From: Pachyseris speciosa
Lineage: Eukaryota > Cnidaria > Anthozoa > Scleractinia > Pachyseridae
DNA length: 64,000 nucleotides
Assembly (NCBI GenBank): GCA_016490735.1
Contig: JAEMWC010000010.1
Span: 888,501 to 952,500, forward strand
Direction: 5' to 3'
Shown: positions 1-10,589 of the stretch, one piece after another
How positions within the stretch are numbered: position 1 is the first letter of the stretch
How the letters are laid out: each line of letters opens with the position of its first letter
Notes under the pieces: model-generated
Databases searched by the model: none
Told to the model about the DNA's origin: nothing
Seen by the model: only the letters and a program-made list of their open reading frames with translations
Program-made: the position numbers and the translations under genes

Positions 1-370
1 CCGTTCGAACGTCCGGGACGGGTAACTTTTCCATTCGGACAAAGTAAACTATGATCCTAGTTGTCCGATTGGACGACCAAGGTTTGGAGGATAACAAGAA
101 AAAACAAGAAACTAAGCGCGTCAGAAAATTTCAGCCACCTTGGCTGGAAGTGGGTTTGTTATGAGGTAAAAACAAACAAAATTCACTGCTCGACTTGTCG
201 GAAATATCCAGATTTAACAGGAAAGAAGGAAAAGAATTTTTCATACCCTTCAATGTTAATGTTGGGTTTCGGACGAGTAGTTTTGCGGTCCGAACAAGTA
301 AAATACACATTGCACTTTTCAGAAGGGACGAGCGAATTGAAAAGAAAGCTTCTTGTCCTGGACCTAGTTT
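1..370. other. no gene seen; repeat-like sequence
   Basis: This end stretch has several scattered TCGGAC/GGACGA words but no exon with integrin character on the minus strand. It looks like part of an interspersed repeat; I cannot name the family. Confidence 0.3.
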
Positions 371-460
371 AAGGGGTGATGATGATGATGATGGTGACGG
401 TGACGGTGACATTGATGATGATGATGTTACTGGTGATGATGATGATGGTGGTGGTGGTGG

Positions 461-509
<49 letters not shown>

Positions 510-514
510 GGTGG

Positions 515-549
<35 letters not shown>

Positions 550-571
550 GTGATGGTGATGATGATGTAAG
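371..571 (+). repeat. GAT/GGT microsatellite
   Basis: About 200 bp of GATGAT interrupted by GGTGGT and GACGGT triplets. It generates long open frames of poly-Asp/Gly, poly-Met/Val and poly-Ser/Pro on both strands, none of which should be taken as a protein. It ends about 50 bp from the donor of integrin exon 23. Confidence 0.95.
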
Positions 572-624
572 ATGAACCACCTTCGACATCCTGCCCTATC
601 ATTTAAAGGCTACAGGAAACATAC

Positions 625-708
625 CCTTTAATTTCCACATCTGCTTCAAACTTCACCACAAGGGAAAATGTTTGCTTGTTGTCCTTGTCATTAGCGTCCT
701 CATCTTGG
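625..708 (-). CDS. integrin alpha exon 23 (last visible): calf-1 end
   Basis: It encodes SQDEDANDKDNKQTFSLVVK then FEADVEIKG, like the NS.N..L.VPV.AEV.L.G strand. Acceptor TTTAG, donor GTATGT. It ends two bases into a codon, so the coding sequence continues below position 1; calf-2, membrane helix and cytoplasmic tail are missing. Confidence 0.86.
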
Positions 709-969
709 CTAAAGAGTGGAGAGGGAAAAAGGTGGTTTTTGTGGTTCTGTTAGTGCTCCAGTTAAATTACAGGTACAAAAACAAACAAACAAAGAATTAA
801 AGCAACGTGCAGCTTAACGATTAAATCACACTTGACACTTGAAACATGGACTGTATACGGTCGACACTTAACACGGAGTATGACTATCCCAACCCCCACC
901 TTCGGCATATAAGTCTGCAATACTGTACCTATGAACAAAATGCGCGTGACGTCATTGCTACTATGTTAG

Positions 970-1030
970 TGACCAGCTCCCGGTTGGCCAACACTGCGCC
1001 AGTATCGAATAGAGCATGGGTTCGCCATTT
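970..1030 (+). repeat. remnant of a tRNA-derived SINE head
   Basis: GACCAGCTCCCGGTTGGC followed by an ...AGAGCATGGGTTCG stretch resembles the head of the SINEs at 3818 and 4184, with the middle decayed. Too short to be certain. Confidence 0.35.
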
Positions 1031-1383
1031 CTGGAAACTATGTTGCTATAGCCACAAATTCTACGATAGCTGGTCACGTGATCCATTGTTGCAAAAAGCC
1101 TATTGGCATTTGAAACTCTAGGGGTTGGTGGCATACCCCTATACCAACTAAAACAGTTAGATGAAAAGAAACAACGTTGGGCCGATGTTTTTTGCGCATA
1201 CCAAAACAACCCAATGCAGAATTCGTTGCGTTTTATTCCATCATTTCCTACACGCTACTCATTCAAAGGTAAAAGAGCAGAAGTCAAGCTAAGTTTAAAG
1301 GTGAAATTTCCTGTAGCAAACTAAAACTAAACATCGTGGTTAATGCAGCTAAAACGCGAATGAAATAGAAGTGAAATAGGCAC

Positions 1384-1454
1384 CTTGAAGCTTCAACTTC
1401 CAAATCAAAGTTTTTTGTCACACTGCCTGGTGAAAACTTGATTCCGAAAGATTT
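1384..1454 (-). CDS. integrin alpha exon 22: calf-1
   Basis: It reads KSFGIKFSPGSVTKNFDLEV then EAS plus two bases, matching the F.VRFS......F.L.A.S strand after GNP. Acceptor CTCTAG, donor GTGCCT, 71 nt, phase agrees with exons 21 and 23. Confidence 0.86.
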
Positions 1455-1884
1455 CTAGAGGACGAAATCAGAAAGATACAGTTAGCCCATCATGTAAATG
1501 ACTTACAATATGAATAAGAATAAGATTAAGATTACGATTAATAATAATAATAATAATAATAAACTTTATTTCAAGAGGGTAACTGCCGATAATAATAATA
1601 ATCTTTAATCAATATTTAACAATTCATCCAATATATTACAAAATAATAAATAACTGCAAAATTATTAAGCTACAAACTATGGGGAAAACTGTATTAATCG
1701 ATTTTTATTTTAAAAAAAGCTTAAAAAATTGTGTCAAAAAACTAGGCTAAAAAAAACTTCCTTCATAAAAAGTCTAAAACATCGTATTTGGTAATAAAAT
1801 AAATAATGTCAACTACAAAACTGCTAAAAACTTCTTGGCTCAGTATTCCTGGCTTTAGCTAGAGTTCCCCAGAAATAGCGTTCT

Positions 1885-1941
1885 CAATAATACTACTAAT
1901 AATAATAATTAAAAACAATAATAATAATAACAATAATAATG

Positions 1942-1995
<54 letters not shown>
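1885..1995 (+). repeat. AAT microsatellites (also 1538-1561)
   Basis: Two (AAT)n tracts with a few AAC and GAT variants flank an AT-rich stretch. The first is followed by the same AAACTTTATTTCAAGAGGG phrase seen after the GAT tract at 3753, so these tracts are tails or landing sites of one repeat family. Confidence 0.85.
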
Positions 1996-1996
<1 letters not shown>

Positions 1997-1999
1997 GAG

Positions 2000-3000
2000 G
2001 CCATGTTGGCCTTTACTCGGCCTTCCCGCAAAAGGCAATTAGAGATTGCAATTTGCTACTTCACTTATTCACCTGCACGGTTGTAATATTATGACAAAGT
2101 TAGAATAACAAGATCTGAATTCCTTTCCATATTTTATTTTCACTATTGTATCATGTTCATCATGACCAGATAGTAGCACTGCCTTCTCTAATACAACGCA
2201 TTCTTCAAGTACAGTCAACACTGCTTGTGTTATGGATGTTTAGAAAACGATGACCCAAAACACGCCGGGATAGAAAACCGACTAAGTAGAAAACAATGAC
2301 CCATAAAAACAATGAATGGTTAGTGGATTGTCTGCTTTTGATCCCAGGAGTTTGTTTCCTCATATAGGTCCACTAGCTTGCACTAAAGACTAATACAGAA
2401 CGCAGGATTTTTTGGCATAAACGTTACTGGAATCTCGGTGAAATGTGAGGAGAAAAAATATTCAGCAGGGTGAAACTGTTTGCTGAAATACGTCACTTGA
2501 AACAGAGACATTGCGAAAGAGTTTCTGCAGCCAGTTCTATAGTTGGATTTTACGTCACGGAATTTAAAAATATAATCGCTTATCATTCAAAAATAATGTC
2601 AAGAAATTGAGATATTGTACAAAAACAGTACATAAACTACCTGTAAAAGTCTTAGGAGTGTGTGATACCCCGCACTTGAGTTATTCAGCAAAATGAAATG
2701 TACCCCTCAAAATTAGTATGCCACGGGCACGATTAAAACATCTGGAGTTCAGTGTGGCTATGTTAAAACCTTTCGTCTCGCTGTTGAACTTGCAAACAAT
2801 CGTATTGACACTTCTGTCTACATATTAGTTGTTCAGACCTCGTAAACACAAGGAGAATCGTCATTTTAGTGTTCGTGATGTTGACATGGCGGCCTTGTTT
2901 TGTGCAACCTTGTCCCCAGGGCCTTCCGAGAGGTACTGCTAAATTTAGCTTGCGCTTGCGCAGAAACGCCGGAAGTGAGCTTTGTGGATGAAACTCGAAG
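2000..3000. other. intron 21 sequence, nothing recognised
   Basis: No exon-like minus-strand segment with family character was found. A 67-codon minus-strand open frame at 2383-2586 lacks any family match. Near 2886 an ACATGGCGGCC word and at 2971 a CCGGAAGTGAG word resemble YY1 and ETS sites but are isolated. Confidence 0.4.
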
Positions 3001-3010
3001 AACCAAGCGC

Positions 3011-3012
<2 letters not shown>

Positions 3013-3076
<64 letters not shown>

Positions 3077-3077
3077 C
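3013..3077 (+). repeat. AAT then AAC microsatellite
   Basis: (AAT)n turns into (AAC)n and immediately precedes the LINE C-terminal fragment. Confidence 0.9.
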
Positions 3078-3123
3078 TAATAGTGAGTGCCCGAAATTAG
3101 CTCAGACAGAGTATAAGCGCCGA

Positions 3124-3640
3124 CATGATAACGTGGCCAAAGGGATCCATTGGGACCTGTGCAAGCATTACGGAGGTGAATGGCGTGATAACTGGTATGA
3201 GCACGCCCCAGAACCGGTGGTGGAAAGCTCAGACGTCAAGATATTGTGGGATTTTACTATCCAGACGGATAAGAAATTACCGCACAATAAACCAGACATT
3301 GTGGTTGTCGAGAAGACCAGCAGGATATGCCATATCATTGATGTAGCATGTCCCGGTGACTGCAGAATCAGACTGAAAGAGGAGGAAAAGGTCAACAAAT
3401 ATCGTGATCTAGCCTTTGAAATCAAAACCCTCTGGAAGCTGAAAAAGGTTACCACTACACCAATTGTTATAGGAGCATTGCGGACCTATACAGACAGACT
3501 GGAAAAATACCTAGAGGATATCCATGTCGGGCTTCAAGCCCACACAATGCAGAAGACCGTGCTGTTAGGCTCAGCCCGGATCCTGAGACAAGTTTTGGAT
3601 TGCTGGGCTGCTTGTTGCAGCTTGCGCCAGAACCTCCAGC
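3124..3640 (+). pseudogene. C-terminal fragment of a non-LTR retrotransposon with a restriction-like endonuclease-type domain
   Basis: The frame from 3133 (MAKGIHWDLCKHYGGEW) carries KILWDF, then RPDIVVV-like PDIVVVEKTSRICHIIDVAC and KYRDLAFEIKTLW. This pattern is common as the C-terminal tail of early-branching LINE polyproteins; PD...IIDVA...KY resembles a PD-(D/E)XK core, but that assignment is by eye. No reverse transcriptase is present, so it is 5' truncated. It lies between an AAT/AAC tract and a GAT tract. Alternative: a domesticated nuclease, which nothing here supports. Confidence 0.7.
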
Positions 3641-3665
3641 ATGATATTGCTGTGATTTGGGATAC

Positions 3666-3710
<45 letters not shown>

Positions 3711-3722
3711 GATGAAGATGAA

Positions 3723-3753
<31 letters not shown>
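3666..3753 (+). repeat. GAT microsatellite at the LINE 3' end
   Basis: About 29 GAT/GAA triplets directly after the LINE frame; it keeps the frame open as poly-Met and should not be read as protein. Confidence 0.92.
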
Positions 3754-3755
<2 letters not shown>

Positions 3756-3817
3756 AAACTTATTTCAAGAGGGTAACTGCCGCAAAACAGTAAAACTGAC
3801 AAATCCGCGGCGCTCTA

Positions 3818-4032
3818 TTCATCCCTCACGGATATATTACGAACCAACAAGATGACCAGCTCCCAGTTGACTTGTTAGCTCAGTTGGTCGAGCACTGCAC
3901 CGGTATCGTAGAGGTCATGGGTTCGAGTCCCGTACAAGCCTGAATTTATTTCAGGCTTTATTTTCACTACAGCTTAAGTACTGGTCACAACTGCGATGAT
4001 CACTCACATATTCATTCTTAAATCCGCAGTCC
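3818..4032 (+). mobile_element. tRNA-derived SINE, copy 1
   Basis: The head has an A-box-like TTAGCTCAGTTGGTCGAG and a B-box GGTTCGAGTCC, then the coral tail CCTGAATTT...CAGGCTTTATTTTCACTAC. The upstream leader CACGGATATATTACGAACC is shared with the copy at 4184. Not a functional tRNA: the acceptor stem is imperfect and no 3' processing context is seen. Confidence 0.85.
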
Positions 4033-4048
4033 AAATGTATGATTTTGA

Positions 4049-4050
<2 letters not shown>

Positions 4051-4094
<44 letters not shown>

Positions 4095-4126
4095 GGAGTG
4101 AAACACGAAAATTTGGTTTATCAACG

Positions 4127-4157
<31 letters not shown>

Positions 4158-4174
4158 GGATTCGATTAGCTATG
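4051..4174 (+). mobile_element. short retroposon (RetA), copy 1, with 12-bp target-site duplication
   Basis: A 124-bp unit starting AAGGGGATTAGTTTC is flanked on both sides by ATGATTTTGATA (4039-4050 and 4175-4186). It interrupts the SINE pair. A second copy with the same sequence is at 18363-18480, so this is a dispersed family inserted by a target-duplicating mechanism. Whether it is SINE-like or derived from a small RNA is unknown. Confidence 0.8.
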
Positions 4175-4186
4175 ATGATTTTGATA

Positions 4187-4415
4187 TATTCATTCTCATA
4201 TGTATATGTTCATCACTCACGGGTATATTACGAACCAACAAAATCACCAGCTCCAAGTTGGTTTGTGAGCTCAGTTGGTAGAGCGCTGCAGCGGAATCGC
4301 AGAGGTCGTGGGTTCGAATCCCGTAAAAGACCGATTTTTTTAAACCTTTATTTTCACTACTACTTAATTACTGTTCATAACTGCGATGGTCACACACATA
4401 TTCACTATCACGTAA
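4187..4415 (+). mobile_element. tRNA-derived SINE, copy 2
   Basis: Same family as copy 1: GAGCTCAGTTGGTAGAGC (A box and D-arm) and GGTTCGAATCCCG (B box), followed by the TTTATTTTCACTACTACTTAA tail region. It folds partly like a tRNA but the acceptor stem has a mismatch. Confidence 0.85.
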
Positions 4416-4941
4416 AGATTGCAAGGTTTTGCCAAACCATGGCAAAAAACCTGCAGAAGCATTGCTTCTTAGCGTATAGGTCTGTGGCACTGTCAAACCA
4501 CAGGCAAACCATTTTCGTATCCACATTCTATTGTTTGAGGTTGCTTTAGTAAACTCTGTTTAACCTAAGAGACTTGTCATCATGGAAGAACCTTTGCTCT
4601 AGTGTCTATAGTCTACCCAAAAGTAATAAGTTGATTCTTCGTGATTATGACTTTTGGTTATAAGGGAAATAAATAAATATGCGAATAAATACACAAAAAT
4701 TGAATGAACGAATGAACGAAGGACTGCCCCAACGAACAAACGAACGAATGATCCTGCCTATCTGAAGGAATATCAGTTTCACGGCAAAATCATGGTCTAC
4801 CCTTAAAACAGAACCCTTCAAATACTCTACCGCATGAAAAGCTTAGCTCAGTAGTGTTTCACACCTTATCAGCTAACAGCTGCTGGAGCCAGAGCTAACA
4901 GGCTGATTCAGTTTTTAAGTATAATTACGAGTAGTACTCAC

Positions 4942-5028
4942 CGTAGCCTTGCCCACTAGTGGATTCCCAATGTCACAAGTCACCGTTACTGTATCATTGT
5001 CAGGAGGACTCCTCACACACTCCACGCC
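4942..5028 (-). CDS. integrin alpha exon 21: calf-1 CDIGNPL
   Basis: 29 codons, GVECVRSPPDNDTVTVTCDI then GNPLVGKAT. TCDIGNPL is one of the best integrin alpha signatures in the window. Acceptor TCTTCAG, donor GTGAGT, phase 0 at both ends. Confidence 0.95.
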
Positions 5029-5816
5029 CTGAAGACCAAGCACAAGTTAACTGACACGTGCAATGGTAAGACGGACTGTCACACTACACTCTGAAAAAAG
5101 GGGGCTAATTTCTTGGACACCAACACAGTTGTACCATAGGTACAAGTACAAGAATCATATACCCCCGAAACCAAGCAGACAAACAATGCCTGAGTGGTAC
5201 GCAACACAATCACACAATCACACAAATGTGATTAAAGCTAAGCTACACACGCAACCTATAAATACTAGTATGCCTATCAGCAGTGAATGCTGACGTGCAA
5301 GTATGGTGAAAGGTCGTGAAAGGGATAGATTGTGCAGCCTCCTTTCCAACAGTTGTAGCATGTTACGCAATGGTTTGAAATCTGTTTCCTTCTAGATATC
5401 ACGAGGGCGCTGCTGCCCAGCAACTTTTAATTGCATGGGAAAGAGGTTGCCAGGGCTACAAATTTTTCTTTGATCAAGTTGCCAGTGCAGGGTCTAACTG
5501 CTCAAAAGTGGGTTCACTTGACTCTAAGCAAAACCATTAATCCTGGTTTAATGTTAATCCTGCTTTGAGTAGCCGGACCGAGAACTCGGTACAAGCAAAA
5601 CACAGGTTAATTTTTAACAATATAATTTAGCACTGAAGTAATTCTAGGTTTAGGCAGGAACGTATGACGAATCGACAAATGTACCCGGGAGGTGTGATAG
5701 TTGCCAGTTTGTGTTCTGAAAAGGAAAGAAATTTGGTCAGAAATCCAACAAACTTGCATAAGCCGCCATTCATTTTGTGATGTCGCGATGTCTTGTAACA
5801 GTGCAGCTCAGAAATA

Positions 5817-6249
5817 CAGTAAAAACCCGCGTGTAAGAACCTAGAAAATTAAGAACCTCCTGGCAGAAATTTGCTACTTTAATACCCCAAAATATAAGAA
5901 CCTGTTCAGCCAAAAAAATTCCAACAGGTTCTTATATGTGGGGTTAAACTATTTTATTTATAATATTTTACCAAAAAGGTTGTCTTAAGAGATCAAAAAA
6001 TGGCACAGTGAAACTAAAAATGCACAATGTATGTTAAATGTGAACTGTTGTTGATTATAAGCATTTATTCTATAAAATAACAGTTTTTAATGAAGAACAA
6101 ACCATATATTATACTATTTTCTACTCCGTAAAAATTAAGAACCTAATTAAGAACCTACTTAGCCTAAAATGCCAGCAAGTACCCCAAAATATAAGAGCCT
6201 GTTTTGCCAAATTCTAAAAAAGTAGGTTCTTACACGCGGGTTTTTACTG
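5817..6249. mobile_element. Tc1/pogo-type MITE with perfect 27-bp inverted repeats
   Basis: The ends CAGTAAAAACCCGCGTG.. (5817-5843) and their exact inverse (6223-6249) are 27 bp and perfectly paired, flanked by TA on both sides (5815-5816, 6250-6251). CAGT termini and TA duplication fit pogo/Tc1-mariner. The 433-bp interior has no coding capacity, so it is non-autonomous. Perfect ends suggest recent activity. Confidence 0.9.
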
Positions 6250-6317
6250 TACCTGAACTTCGCATATTATACGAGCGTATTTTGTAGTGTACGCGCGTAG
6301 ATGTCTCTTTGCCCGGA

Positions 6318-6714
6318 GAGGGGGGGGGGGGGGGCACTCCCATATATGGGCTAAATAGGTACGTGCCGCGGAATAGGGTATGGTTTTTGAGGTTCTCGAT
6401 CCTTAAATAGTGTATCATTTTTGACCATGTTGGCATAGTGTTCCCGGTGTGATCCTTAGAAAGGGTGCCACATAAGCGGAAAACAAATGATCTGTTAAAG
6501 TTAAAGTATTAGCAAAGGTATTTTATAAAGATTGTGTTGACCCATTCAAGCTATTTTTAGTTTTTGTTTTTCCCTTGCATAAGGTGTCATTTTTCAGGTT
6601 TGGGCCTTAAATAGGGTATCAATTTTCGTTTGCTTCATCCTTAAATAGGGTCAGGGTTTACGACCCTTCGCGGCACACACCTATCCAAAATTTATGGGAG
6701 TACCCCCCGCCCCG
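6318..6714. mobile_element. inverted-repeat element beginning with a poly-G tract
   Basis: GGGGGGCACTCCCATATATG near the left end pairs with the complement of CATAAATTTTGG-GTACCCCCCGCCCC at the right, with AGGTACGTGCCGCGG/GCGGCACACACCT just inside. The interior repeats CCTTAAATAGGGTATC words. Non-coding MITE-like unit. Confidence 0.65.
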
Positions 6715-8253
6715 GGTCTCTTTGTCATGTATTCCCATAAATTCTCTATATGAAGCATTGTTGGTCAAACAAAGGACAATGAATCTGGGAATGAAAAAGC
6801 GCCAGGTTTCAAAGCGAAGTTTGCATATTGTTAAAACGTCAATGAAAGCTATCATATTTCGAGTTTTTCGATCACTTCGCAAATTCACCGACAAACTCCC
6901 GTTTTTATCACTTACTTGATCTTAAGCTCGCGTCGGCAAGTCGTTTGCGAAATATTTACTGTCTGAAGCGTTCCGCGATCCAGTTGAATTTGATACAAAT
7001 CGCTCATTCAAACGGTAAAATACTCTTTCTTTAACCAAAGGAGTGTTTATCAAAGTTTCTGTGCCGCGTCGCTCACGTTTAGTTATTTTTTTCTTCAAGA
7101 GTGCTGTGTTTCGGCACGCGTCACGCGTCGGCAGGCAATGTCGACCTACCGAATGTTTACATTTGAAAGAAATTAGGAAGCGTGCATTTTACAGTATTTT
7201 GTAACTGCTGGATTTTCAAGAGTCATGAAAAAGAATCATGACATTTGCTCGCTTAACCTCGTTCGACCTAAAATAACCCGGGTAAGTAACGCCGAGTAGA
7301 GCCGAGAATTTTTTCTTAACCGAGGCATTCTTTTCTCACAGTGGGGAGAAGGAGAAATCATTGATCTCGGCAAAGATAAGACGCAAAAAAATTGTTCGAC
7401 AAACCCCACTTTTAAGCGTTTAAGATCCCAAGATTGCATCCAAGATAAATAAAAGTTAAACGTTGATAAAAGGATAGTTTAATTCACGTGGGAGGAAAAC
7501 TGGCAATTGAGCATTCGGAAATAACCCATATTGAGCCTTGTCACGTTTGCGCCAAGATCATGTCAACTTAAATTTGCATAAGTTAACATGACGAATAAGC
7601 GTTGCAAAAAACGCCGGGGTGAATCCGAAATAAACGTATCATTAACGAGAAATTTCCATAAATAAAGGATTCAATTGATACGATTGAAGGAAAGGATAAG
7701 TAATATAGTATATTTCATTTCTCCTGCTCGGCTGTGAAGTAGGCTCTAGACTGGATGAAACCAACAACATTCAACGCGGTTTTGCAAAGCGAAACTTGTC
7801 TGTGTTAATTTCTTTCGTATAAAAGAAATCAGTTTGTGAATTAAATTTACTTTTGATAGGACATGAAATAAGCAATCTTCTGCAGAATTGCTATTCCAAG
7901 AGGCTAACGGAGTAGTGAGAAAATTCCGAACAGAAGTGTAAATATTCGAGCCCAGGAGAAAGCACATCAGAAGAAATACGGAGTGCAAGGCATTGTGGTT
8001 GAATTTGTGGGAACAGCGCAAGGCATTGTGGTAGAAAGTTTGAGGCTTGATTCGCTTGCCAATTGTATCTGCTGACTTCGCTCAGTCGCTTCAGGCTCCT
8101 TTGCTGCGTCAGCAACAAGTACGGAAACAACTCAACCGCTATGTTGAACGCTAAATATAAGGGAAGGAAAACATGGTTCGAGGGGAGCAGGATTTCGAGA
8201 CAGGCAGTGCTAAATTCCTACAAACTGTATCCCAGGAAAACGCAGGCTATGAG

Positions 8254-8641
8254 CAGGGCGGCAATGATACACTTTTTCACGATACGATATGTGTCTTAAT
8301 ACCGGTGCCACGATACGATCTACATGTATTATTACAAGCGACCAACTAACCTTACTAATGTATTGGGACTACGCATACGTTTGTTTGTCAGCCATCTTGA
8401 ATAATACGTGACACGCCAATACGATGCAAAAAGGATGGATTTTGCTTCTCCATTTGTTTATAAATCGCTCTACAATAGCTAAAATGAAGAACTTGGGCAA
8501 GAACTCATTCAAGACAGCTGAATGAGAACTGCTTACTAAGAACATTTCATTGTATCGCAATACCGCGATATGCTGTTTAAATAGCGATATTCGTACCGTG
8601 ACAAGAAATATCGCGATGCACAGGTGTATCGTTGCAGCCCA
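8254..8641. mobile_element. hAT-like non-autonomous element
   Basis: Left end CAGGGCGGCAATGATACAC and right end GTGTATCGTTGCAGCCC are an imperfect inverted repeat, and the interior is rich in CGATAC/GTATCG words. CAGGGC-type ends and the GCAACGATAC motif resemble hAT termini. No convincing 8-bp duplication was identified. Confidence 0.5.
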
Positions 8642-8832
8642 AATTATGAGGAAGAGTAAAACGAGCGAAATGCGTGCCGAGAACGAGATCCCACTCGACT
8701 GAGACAGCGAAACGCTCGAGTTAATCGGTGTTCAAGATAACGGGAGTTCACGCTATAACTACAGCAACTGAAACCGCAACTAAAGTGCTGGAAACGTGCA
8801 CAAGTTGCAGCAGCCCCTCCCTGCTCTGTTAC

Positions 8833-8974
8833 CTGATCAGGCCCAATGTAATCCAGAGAGACGGGGTGCTTTAACTTGATCTTGGAGGTGTAAGCAGAGT
8901 CTACTGCTTTATTTTCTATTTCCAGCTGTACAACGAAATCCTTAACCATCCCAAGTCGAAGTTCATGAACATCA
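8833..8974 (-). CDS. integrin alpha exon 20: calf-1
   Basis: 47 codons including DVHELRLGMVKDFVVQLEIE, then KHPVSLDYIGPDQ. VQLEIENKAVDSAYTSKI matches the LNVTVxNxGEDAYxxxL strand. Acceptor CGACAG, donor GTAACA, ends in phase 0. Confidence 0.9.
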
Positions 8975-9108
8975 CTGTCGACAAAAAAAAAACAGCAAAT
9001 TACGAGGCTGGCGTTACGTCTAACTTTTGAGCCACAAGTTGCACTGAGTTTGAAAACCGTGACAAACGTGTTACTGAACTTTTAAAACATCAAACAGGGA
9101 TCATTTAC

Positions 9109-9194
9109 CTTTTGGGATTAAAGACCAACGTGCCATTCAGTACTAAGTCTGGGGAACACGTATCTTGATTTCGGCACTTTTTCTCAAAAGGGAT
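9109..9194 (-). CDS. integrin alpha exon 19: thigh/calf-1 boundary
   Basis: It encodes IPFEKKCRNQDTCSPDLVLN, the highly conserved boundary (PFEKNCG...C.PDL). The acceptor CTTAG starts exactly at IPF in phase 0; the donor is GTAAAT; 28 codons plus two bases. Confidence 0.92.
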
Positions 9195-9243
9195 CTAAGA
9201 AAGAAAATTTTATTTGTCGCTGATCAGATGGGGCCAGACATGC

Positions 9244-9455
9244 TTAGAGCGCGTTTCAACTATGTCGTAAAACCAAAACCAAAGCAATTACTCTGACCAA
9301 TCACAACAGATGCAAACAGTGCACAGAGCCAATCAGAATTCAAACAATTAAATGCAGCCAGCGCCACAGCGCGAGAAAATACGCGCGTGTAATTTTTCTT
9401 CTCACTGGTTGAGAAAGCGGCGCGAGTTTTGCCAACCAATCACAGGGGTACACTT
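9244..9455 (+). repeat. CCAATCA-rich interspersed repeat, copy 1
   Basis: AGAGCGCGTTTCAACT, then CTGACCAATCACAACAGATG, AGCCAATCAGAATTC and GGCGCGAG...CCAATCACAG. The same order of words occurs at 10590-10790 (inverted), 25570-25650 (partial) and 30535-30740. It abuts the donor of integrin exon 18. Confidence 0.75.
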
Positions 9456-9457
9456 AC

Positions 9458-9585
9458 CAATTCTCGCCATGTTTTGGCCTTGTGGGCATTAAGAGCAGGA
9501 CACAGACCATTGCAGGGGGCTGAGGTTCCGAAATGGTGACATCGAAAGTCAGCTGCGAGTTGACATCTCCTAATTCATCTCTATC
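9458..9585 (-). CDS. integrin alpha exon 18: thigh domain, carries a 1-nt frame break
   Basis: It opens DRDELGDVNSQLTFDVTISE in phase 0. After the proline run the family-like reading (NGLCPALN, then TWREL into IPFEKKC of exon 19) is in another frame. The exon is 128 nt where 129 would keep phase 0 at both ends. The break maps to the GGGGG run at 9515-9519 on the plus strand. Acceptor TTGCAG and donor GTAAGT are intact. It could be a sequencing error, a polymorphism or a real lesion. Confidence 0.8.
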
Positions 9586-10189
9586 CTGCAACAAGAAAAG
9601 GTAATCTTAAATAAAGTGCATTCTGTTTCTTGGAGCTCCCAGTAAGGTTTGGGGTCCAACAAGCCCTTGTTTACCAACTGCTGCTAATTTTTTGAGAGAA
9701 ATTGCCCTCTTGAATAAAATTACCAAGATCTGTTTTACAATTACGCATTCCAGATACAGTACCCCCGCCCTACGGACATCCGCATATAACGGACACTTTT
9801 CTTTGTCACACAACAAGAAAGGTCATATGTTTTCTCTTAAACGGGGTTCCGCTGTAAATGAACCTGAATCTGTGTCAAGGAGCTAGGTTTGGAAATGATA
9901 ATTGGGCTCATTAAGGTAAAGGTAAGGTAAAGGTTATGCTTCAGTCTACCAAGGGAATGAACGTTTCAAGTGACTCGTATAAGTTGGCACTTGGTTCCAA
10001 ATAATATTATGTCAAAACAAACAACGACTGCTAAGGAGAACAGCTTACTCGCAGTTTGGTGTTTTTGATGCTCCACTTTAAAGGCGATCGTTAAAACGGT
10101 TTTAAATCGCAGTTTCTGAATTGTCTGGCATTTCAGTTACTTAAGTTAATGATGGTGGAAAAAACAACTATAGGCTTTTTCTGTCATAC

Positions 10190-10356
10190 CAGATAGGCTG
10201 TTTTGGGTTCCAAACGGTATTCTGTATTTGGCGTAGCGAGGGTGTAGTTACTTTCCAAGATGAACTGCTTCCTCTGGTTCAACTCATCCCAGAAGAACAC
10301 TCGACGTAACCTGTCGTTGTCTTTATCCAGATCTATAGAGTACTTGATGTGCAAGT
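10190..10356 (-). CDS. integrin alpha exon 17: thigh domain
   Basis: 55 codons from DLHIKYSIDLDKDNDRLRR through EPKTAYL. LHIKYSIDLD matches the LNVSYxLELD strand of the thigh, and RRVFF matches RRALFL. Acceptor TTACAG, donor GTATGA, ends in phase 0. Confidence 0.87.
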
Positions 10357-10589
10357 CTGTAAGATAAAAAAATATTTGTCCGTGTTCAGTTTTATTCCAC
10401 AAAAATATTATCCGAGTCGTATGAACTCGTGGCCAAAAAGGTACCCTTTGCAGCGTTGGCAATGAAACTCAAAACTTCTGTTTCCATTTGATTCAGAATT
10501 CAATATTTTGGAACGAAATTCGTCCCCGTCTCTAAGTGATTTAGATCATAAATTGTTTTTCAGCTAAGCTATCGAGTGTCGAAAGTAAT

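Noticed and set aside
131..602. open frames of poly-Ser/Pro, poly-Asp/Gly, poly-Ile and poly-Met
   Set aside because: Direct consequence of the GAT/GGT microsatellite. The same applies near 3666, 18781 and 37157.
2383..2586. minus-strand 67-codon frame as an integrin exon
   Set aside because: No match to the calf region and no phase agreement with exons 21 and 22.
3133..3855. host nuclease gene
   Set aside because: The sequence is a familiar LINE tail, it is truncated, and the last third is microsatellite.
4258..4332. tRNA gene
   Set aside because: A and B boxes are present but stems are imperfect and the body continues into the SINE tail shared by other copies.
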